A DNA stretch of 64,000 nucleotides from Turnera subulata. Lineage: Eukaryota; Streptophyta; Magnoliopsida; Malpighiales; Passifloraceae. Numbering within the stretch: position 1 is the stretch's first letter; the number at the start of each line of letters is the position of its first letter. Both the position numbers and the translations under genes were made by a program. Under the pieces are notes generated by a model that was not told the origin of the DNA, searched no databases, and saw only the letters and a program-made list of their open reading frames with translations. Positions 57,295-64,000 of this stretch are shown here, in pieces. The stretch spans positions 75,495 to 139,494 of the forward strand of contig JAKUCV010002210.1 in NCBI GenBank assembly GCA_028386065.3, given 5' to 3'.

Positions 57295-59511
57295 CTATCC
57301 TTGTTCCATCTCAGCCTCTAGATCTCGAACTTTTTCGGGTTCTATTTTTCTCCCACTGATTCCTCTAGAAATAAATTGTTTTTCTAGAAAAATAGCAGTC
57401 CGAGCAACAAACACTTTATGGTCGGTGGGATTGTAGAAGTAATACCCTTTTGTTTCCTTAGGGTATCCTACAAAGATGCACTTCTCGGATTTAGGGCCGA
57501 GTTTATCTGATGCTTCACGTCTCACGTAAGCCTCACAACCCCAAATTCTCTTAAAAGACAAATTGGGACGCTTCCCAGTCCATATCTCATATGGTGTCTT
57601 TTCGACCGATTTAGATGGAACACGGTTAAGTGTAAATGCAGCACTCAATAATGCATGTCCCCAAAATGAAGAAGGAAGGTCAGCTTGACTCATCATCGAA
57701 CGAACCATGTCTAACAAGGTTCTATTCCTCCTTTCGGATACACCATTCCATTGAGGCGTACCCGATGGAGTGAGCTGTGATACTATACCACACTCCTTTA
57801 GATGATCAAGAAATTCTCGGCCTAAGTATTCACCTCCTCGATCTGATCGAAGCATTTTAATACTCTTGCCGAGTTGATTCTGTACTTCATTCTTGAATTC
57901 TTTGAACTTTTCAAATGATTTTGACTTGTGCCTCATTAGATACACATAGCCATACCTACTGAAATCGTTAGTAAATGTAATGAAGTATTGAAATCCACCT
58001 CTAGCTTGTGTCGACATCGGTCCACATACATCACTATGTATAAGACCTAACAAGTCCGAAGCTCTTTCACCTTTACCGATAAAAGGAGCCTTCGTCATCT
58101 TGCCTAACAAACATGACTCACATGTCTCAAATGATTCAAAATCAAATGAGTCTAAAAGTCCATCTTTATGGATTTTAGATATACGAGTCTCATTTATATG
58201 GCCCAATCGACAATGCCAAAGATAGGTTTCATTAGAATTGTTCATTCTAACCTTCTTCGTATTAGTTTCTAGGTTAAGAACATACAAACCATTGCTTAAA
58301 AATGCACCACCATAATAAACATCATTCAAATAAATAGAACAACAATTGTCCATTATTACAAATGAAAAACCTTTCTTGTCAAGACAAGACACAAAAATCA
58401 AATTCCTGCTTATGGTCTGTACATAATAACAATTTTCCAGTTCTAAAACCAAACCACTCGGTAAGGTAAGATAGTAAGTTCCTACGGCTAATGCAGCAAC
58501 TCTTGCTCCATTTCCCATGCGCAGGTCTATTTCACCTTTTTCCAATCTCCTACTCTTTCTCAGTTCCTGAACATTTACACAAATGTGAGAACCACATCTG
58601 GTATCTAATACCCATGATGCAGAGATAGAGATATTAGTTTCTATAACGAAGATACCTGAAGTGGAAGTCTTACTTCCCTTGTGCTTCTTCACCTCTTCAA
58701 GGTAAACAGGGCAGTTGCGCTTCCAATGGCCCGGTTTATTACAATGAAAACAAAGTCCTTCCTTTGCAATACCACCCTTGGGTTTCAGCACATGATCACA
58801 AGAAGATGCACATGCACCAAACTTTTTGGCACATTTCTTCTTCTTGTTAAACTTTGCTTTACCCTTTCCTTTGCCTTTTCCAATCATCATAATGTTGGAT
58901 TTGTTTGCCCTCATTTGTTGCTCAACTGTTCCCAACATGTTAAGCAACTCAGACAATGATTTGTCAAGATGATTCATATTGAAGTTCATGACAAATTGGC
59001 TGTAACTATCCGGCAACGATTGCAGGACTAGATCAACAGCCAACTCCTTCTGCAAAGGAAAACCAAGACCCTCAAGGCTCTTAATGTATCCAATCATTTT
59101 GAGCACATGAGGTCTCACGGGTGATGACTCAGCCATCTTGCATTGGAACAATGCCTTAGAGGTCTCATACCTCTCATGCCTAGCTTGCTCTTCAAAAAGC
59201 ATTTTCAGATGTTCGATCATATCGAATGCACCCAAGTTCTCATGTTGCTTCTGAAGCTCAGAGTCCATGTTAACAAGCATAAGGCATGCTGCATCTAATG
59301 CATCATCAAGGTGCTTCTTGTAAGCATCCCTTTCTTCCCTTGGAGCATTGGGTGCCGGTTCATCCGGAATAGGCCTTTCGAGGACATACAACTTCTTTTC
59401 TTGTTTGAGGACTATCCTCAAGTTGCGACACCATTTTAGGAAGTTATTCCCATTCAACTTTTCCTTCTCAAGGACAGATCGCAGTGACATTGTGCTAGTG
59501 TTTTGTGCCAT
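57295..59511 (-). pseudogene. gag-pol: Element G gag, protease and integrase
   Basis: The ATG at 59511 opens 738 codons without a stop, ended by TAG at 57295-57297 in frame with RT. Gag shows MAQNTSTMSLRSVLEKEKLN, a capsid domain to about residue 200, a Lys/Gly-rich stretch and a CCHC knuckle (CFHCNKPGHWKRNC). The protease site reads WVLDTRCGSHIC; the DTG glycine is Arg. Integrase has HHCC (HCRLGHINETR, CESCLLGK) and a full DDE set (IHSDVCGP, RSDRGGEY, VSERRNRT). A TATA-like TTATATAA lies about 90 bp before the ATG. It probably lacks protease activity. Confidence 0.88.
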
Positions 59512-60075
59512 GGAAATTCTACAACAATGATCAACTCACACAAATAAGAGTCATGCATACAAAATCATTTAACAAGGAATTCTATTAAATGATGCTCCTA
59601 TTATATAAATCAAGACAATCATATAAGTAGGCCAAGATCCATATTTCACTACTAGATAAGTCAGCTTTGGCTGATCGCTTACTTCATAGTTATTTAGGTA
59701 GACAACTCTTGTCAATTACATCTCATGTAACTCTTGGATAGTTGAGCGAACAACATTTGTTCTTGTCTATCTCATAGACATTACTCATCTCCTTGCCTCT
59801 AAGTCCTTAATCCTATTAAGATGACCTAGTTAAGTCCAAACCCACAATATGCAGTTCAGATATTACAGTTATCCAGTCGCATCTTGCTAGGATAAACATT
59901 GGCACCTTGCTTTGGCAAAAACTACCAAATGTTGATCTAAGCAATGATGAGTGCATATCATAGAAGGCAACTAAGAACTTAATATTTACATCAACATATG
60001 TTCATACATCACATGCATATAATCAACAATTCATACATTGATGTTTTGTAAATTTGGAAACCAAAAATACATCTG

Positions 60076-60656
60076 AACATCGATGTCTAACTTGAACATC
60101 GATGTTTTGAGAATCTGATTCTCCCAACTACTTGGCAGCACTCAGTATTTCGGCCATATCCAGAGCTGTAGAGCTTGGTTTGGTGCAGTCTTGGTGTCCC
60201 TGGAAAGCTAAGAAGTAGTTCTACAACTTTATTGTTCAGGCTAGACACCAATTCGGCCTCCTTCTGCCCCGAATTTGCTGTTGAAGTCACTGGATTCCAG
60301 AACATCGATGTTTAACCCTTAAACATCGATGTTTGAAGTTTGAGAATCCACAGAACATCGATGTTGACAATCAAACATCGATGTTGGCGGTTGCCGAACC
60401 CTCAGAACATCGATGCTGACAATCAAACATCGATGTTTGAGGTTTCCGAGCCTTCAGAACATCGATGTTGACAATCAAACATCGATGTTTGAGGTTGCCG
60501 AGCCTCAGAACATCAATGTTGACGATCAAACATCGATGTTTGAGGTTGGCGAATGCATCGAACATCGATGTTAACACTTAAACATCGATTTTTTGACCTC
60601 TCGGCCGACAATCGACCTAAGAGAACATCGATGTTCAAAGCTTAAACATCGATGTT
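60076..60656. repeat. Palindrome array 3: AACATCGATGTT in the leader of element G
   Basis: About 16 copies of the palindrome of arrays 1 and 2, mostly perfect, lie between the PBS (60933) and gag (59511). From about 60354 to 60605 they form about five tandem units of 51-52 bp, each with two palindromes (around GACAATC and GGTTGCCGAGCCTCAG). Unlike arrays 1 and 2, part of this array grew by tandem duplication. Confidence 0.9.
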
Positions 60657-60932
60657 GTAGGTATCATATACCTTTCAAGCACCCTTGTCCAACTCATTCG
60701 ACTTTCTACCAAAACACACTTTGATTGATATCACATACCAATCAAGTGCCTGACATCAAAACACTTTTGAAAAAAATAACTTCAACATATATCACATATA
60801 CAAATGAATTCAGCATAACACATATACAAAATGAATTCAGCATATCACATATACCAAATTGAACTTAACATATCACATACATTAAGATGAACATATCATA
60901 TATGCACAACAATTCGGTTTAGAGCTTCACAA

Positions 60933-60945
60933 GAGGCTCCGCTAC
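60933..60945 (-). other. Primer-binding site of element G
   Basis: TGGTAGCGGAGCC on the minus strand, one base after the 5' LTR end. Confidence 0.75.
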
Positions 60946-60946
60946 C

Positions 60947-62469
60947 ACTGTAAGTAACTGGGCATGCAGACTTGACAATCAAGTGCAGCGGAAAGACCCG
61001 GAAACCTTGGAGGATTCAAGTGAAGCAACCAAACCGAACAACAAAATCGATCAGACCTGAAACGGTTAGGATCTTTCACCTAACTGAAGAACCGAATCAG
61101 CTAGAGCCGGAAGAATATCCTGCTCCTCTACGGTATCCACATGAACCGTCAATCACCAGCTGAAATCGTCTCACGATCTCCAACCCCGAGCACTCCCGAA
61201 CCGTGGTGCTAGCTACGGATTTTCCGGGAACTATATGTGGTGTTTATGGTATCTCTTTCTTTCACAAAGAAGAGAGGAAGATGTGTGACTGTTTCTTGCT
61301 CTGAAAAACTCAGAAATCAGAATCAAGAGAGAGTGAGAAGGGTCAAGAGTAATCTGATTACTCTACCCCCAATTAGTGCTAAGAGACAATGGGATAATGA
61401 CCAACATATTGGCCCATTATCTTTTATGATTATGTCTCCACATAACCATGTCTCCACTAATGTACAAACACTCATCACAGCACTAATTTGGTCCAATAAT
61501 TCTGTCAATAATTGAACCAAACCAGCCCAAAACGACTTTGGTCCAACCACGGTCCAACCATGGTCCAACCACACCCAGTCGAACCATGGTCCAACCACGG
61601 TTCTACCACCTGCTCGAATCAACGATTCTATGTGTGTGACCCTGTAGGTACTTGTAATATTTGGCAATAATTGTAAAATCTCATTTTACAATTAGAAGCA
61701 AAGAGCGGCGTCTAGCAACACATCATTGCTACCCGAACGACAAGATCAGTACTGATTCATTATGCCTTGGAAACATGTCATCGTCCCTTCGTCCCATTAT
61801 CAAGATTGAACACGAGACATGGAATATGTCATTCTCGCATCTGTTCAATCTCGGTTTCTTGATCCTCGAGTTAACCGCGTAAAACGGATACCTATGATAT
61901 CACCATATCATAATCCGGGCATGGCCATGCATTTCCGGTTCAACTCTATCAAGAAACCATCCAATAATATACCCGTTATATGGGTTGGACGAATCCCCTC
62001 TGGATCATACAAAACCCACTACACATTTATCATATACCCAATGATTACACTTAGTCTACTCATTTACGAAATAGCCAAGAGTAATATCAAAGTATACGAC
62101 TCATATGTTGGGAAACTTGATGATCAGAGGTCTAAGGACAATACATATAAGAACCGCTAATGACAATCATATAACGTTCCATGTAGCTTGCTTATGTGGG
62201 TCGGTCCAGTCCACAAGTTCTCTAACTTGTACCCGTATGTAGAATTCATATCTCATATAATTCTCGACATACGCTAGTCTTAATTTATTATTACAACCCA
62301 TCCATAATAATAATCGACTAGGGACATTTAAGAATATATAAATATTCTAGGGTTATAAATATGTGCAAGCGTTTATCTCATAAACGATATTTATTGGAAT
62401 AACCTTAATGTGTATACATGATTACAAATAAACATCCATTCATTGGCTTTTGGGCATATTACACTAACA
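60947..62469 (-). repeat. 5' LTR of element G
   Basis: 1523 bp with TGTAAG...ACTAACA ends on +. AT-rich TATA-like motifs on - lie near 62330-62365, which would give a short U3. The TSD CCACA follows at 62470-62474. Confidence 0.92.
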
Positions 62470-62474
62470 CCACA

Positions 62475-62820
62475 GAGGCCGAATACAAGGCTCTTGCGGA
62501 TGGCGCAGCTGAATTTATGTGGATACAAGGTTTACTCGCTGAACTTGGTGTTGTTTTTCCCACTCCGGTACTTTGGTGTGACAACTTGGGTGCGACATTT
62601 TTGAGTCACAAACCGGTTCAGAACACGCGCACCAAACACGTTGCTCTTGATTATCATTTTATCCGGGAACAAATCCAGCGTAAGCAGCTTGAGGTCCGAT
62701 TTGTATCCAGTTCCAGTTAGCTTGCTGATGTACTCACCGAACCATTGTCCCTTGCTCGGTTTCAGGAGTTGTGTCCCAAACTCAACCTGTGTCCTCGACC
62801 CGGTTGAGTTTAAGGGGGGG
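62475..62820 (+). pseudogene. pol: Element F RNase H, remainder after element G
   Basis: The domain resumes with TEAEYKALADGAAEFMWIQG, LWCDNLGATFLSH and RTKHVALDYHFIREQ. Removing G and one copy of CCACA joins it in frame with 53781. A TAG at about 62718 precedes the expected end (ADVLTEPL-like); a G-rich tract then leads to the 3' LTR. Confidence 0.85.
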
Positions 62821-63082
62821 TATTAGAGTATACTTGTGTATATCAGGTAGGAGATATTGTATATCTGGTGGTTGGTGTTTATCGTGTCTTTAGTTAGTGA
62901 TAATGATGATCTTTTTGATAGAGTGCAAGAGTGGTTAGGATAACTAATACCCAGATTATCAACTGTACTTATCTTTATCTGTAGTCGATGTCAATCTTTG
63001 TTTCAGCTGGTTATAAATGCATCGCATGGCACTACTGATTGGTATGCCTTTATTCACAAACCCTATTTGCTATATTCTTGTC
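62821..63082 (+). repeat. 3' LTR of element F
   Basis: 262 bp, matching 49542-49803 with about eight differences, followed by the TSD CTGAG. Confidence 0.9.
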
Positions 63083-63087
63083 CTGAG

Positions 63088-63344
63088 GAACCTTTCCTCA
63101 ACTTAAACTTTTGTTAACCAAAAAAACCTTAGTTAATGATAGAAGAAAGAAAAGAGAAAGGGAATCGTGAACTACTACAAGCTACAACTTATTGTCTGGT
63201 ATATTACCTTACACTGACATCTAATAAGTATTCTGAAACCATCATTTCCTAACAAAATTCCATGCATGTAACGCAATCCATCTAATATTCGTGGTGACTA
63301 AAACGAAATCGTTTTTTTTTTTTTTTGATAGAAGAAATGTAGTC
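63088..63344. other. Flank of element F
   Basis: AT-rich DNA with a T-run at 63312-63327. No gene is seen. Confidence 0.5.
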
Positions 63345-63352
63345 GTTGTTGG

Positions 63353-63874
63353 TAGTGGCGGGCCAGAAATTATTCTTAGAGTGGGTCAAGAATAAATATT
63401 CATGTATCACTATTAAACGATAAAAGAAAACCATTAAAGTATTTGTATTTTTTTTAATAATAATGGTCATAAAATTTTTTAAAAATATTCAACATGAAAA
63501 GTAATTATAATTTAGTATATAATTAAGTATTTCTATCATTATAAAATTTATAATTTGTAATGATTAAGTTATAAATTATAAAAATTTATAAACAAATAAT
63601 TGTTTATACTGTTATTATAAAAGATTATTAAGATTTTTTTTGTGATCTATAATAAATTAGATTGTTATAATTTTTTTAAAAGTTAAAAATTTTGAAACGG
63701 ATATACATGTAAGACTAAAATTTAATTAAAAATAATAAAAAATATAACTAAAGTAAAGAATTTTAATGATGTAATATAAAAACTTTTAAAGATTACAATG
63801 GCCGTGCACATTTATGAGGGACCTATATGAAAATTTTAAAAATGGCCACCCAAGCCAACCCGTCTCCGCCACTG
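63353..63874. mobile_element. hAT-type MITE
   Basis: The ends TAGTGGCGGGCCAGAAAT and (reverse complement of the right end) CAGTGGCGGAGACGGG are inverted and flanked by the 8-bp repeat GTTGTTGG at 63345-63352 and 63875-63882. An 8-bp duplication and CAGTGGCGGA-type ends are typical of hAT MITEs. The 522-bp interior is AT-rich with no ORF. Confidence 0.85.
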
Positions 63875-64000
63875 GTTGTTGGTATTACACAATGGCAACA
63901 GCGTGCATGGTGGTCTTAATTTGATCTTTAATTAAACAATGTAAATGTTTTTAAGTTTTAAATATTGCATTAATTTTTCAACTGTAAAGAAGACGAGAAA

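Larger units (their letters stand above)
53782..62469 (-). mobile_element. Ty1-copia retrotransposon G, nested in element F
   Basis: LTRs at 53782-55302 (1521 bp) and 60947-62469 (1523 bp) are flanked by CCACA at 53777-53781 and 62470-62474. On the minus strand the order is 5' LTR, PBS, a 1.4-kb leader with palindrome array 3, gag, protease, integrase, RT, RNase H, purine tract (CTGGGAGAG), 3' LTR. Apart from an assembly artefact at 56296-56703, pol is broken only by a few stops, and the protease has lost its DTG glycine. It is the youngest-looking element with coding capacity here. Confidence 0.92.
49542..63082 (+). mobile_element. Ty1-copia retrotransposon F (Ale/Retrofit-like), split by element G
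   Basis: LTRs of 262 bp at 49542-49803 and 62821-63082 start TATTAG and are flanked by CTGAG at 49537-49541 and 63083-63087. They differ at about eight positions. A PBS follows the left LTR and a tract of A and G (AAGGGGGGG) precedes the right one. The internal order is gag, protease, integrase, RT, RNase H. The short LTR and the FPDTGASHHVTPD protease motif suggest the Ale/Retrofit lineage. RNase H is interrupted at 53781 and resumes at 62475. Confidence 0.9.

Noticed and set aside
1..64000. Endogenous pararetrovirus (caulimovirid) sequence
   Set aside because: All RT found is accompanied by LTRs and integrase, or is of LINE type; no movement or coat protein motif was seen.

Overview
The window is nuclear DNA of a flowering plant, probably a dicot; the species cannot be told from the sequence. 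It is intergenic heterochromatin-like DNA built almost wholly of transposable elements inserted into one another. I see no intact host gene, no rRNA or tRNA gene and no CRISPR array. Host genes appear only as exon fragments carried inside a DNA transposon.

Layout. (A) 1-5801: 3' half of a SIRE/Maximus-type Ty1-copia element on +, with broken RT/RNase H, an intact 438-codon accessory ORF (2766-4082) and a 3' LTR. Two arrays of the 12-bp palindrome AACATCGATGTT each lie about 90-100 bp upstream of a TATA box, one for the accessory ORF and one in the LTR. 6608-7140 is an orphan LTR. (B) 7361-21380: a complete but dead Tekay/Del-type chromovirus (Ty3-gypsy) on -, with ~3.07-kb LTRs and TSD ACATA; its 5' LTR is split by a related solo LTR in opposite orientation (17701-20734, TSD AAGGC). 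(C) 23437-39854: a composite Ty1-copia structure on - with short outer LTRs (TSD ACCCT) and a second, different LTR inside. Its 5' LTR is split by a ~9.9-kb CACTA transposon (29827-39682, TSD GGA) that carries fragments of an LRR gene and an ALY/REF mRNA-export gene. That transposon in turn hosts a Ty1-copia element (D, 32933-37361, TSD ATGGC) and a 5'-truncated LINE (37399-38583, 17-bp TSD). A 1.6-kb tandem duplication covers the gag/LTR/CACTA junction. 40504-43937 is a 3.4-kb solo gypsy-type LTR (TSD TCAGT). 47558-49203 is a non-autonomous Mutator-like element (9-bp TSD). (F) 49542-63082: an Ale/Retrofit-like copia element on + (262-bp LTRs, TSD CTGAG) whose RNase H domain is split by (G) 53782-62469, a copia element on - with ~1.52-kb LTRs (TSD CCACA). 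G carries a third AACATCGATGTT array in its leader and contains a 110-N gap flanked by an exact 149-bp repeat, an assembly artefact. 63353-63874 is a hAT-type MITE.

Most pol genes carry stops, frameshifts or lost catalytic residues, so these are mainly dead copies. Three things deserve most attention: the shared palindrome-array/TATA architecture; a non-canonical primer-binding site (TGGTAGCGGAGC rather than TGGTATCAGAGC) shared by unrelated LTR families; and the composite element C, which looks like recombination or template switching at the primer-binding site.
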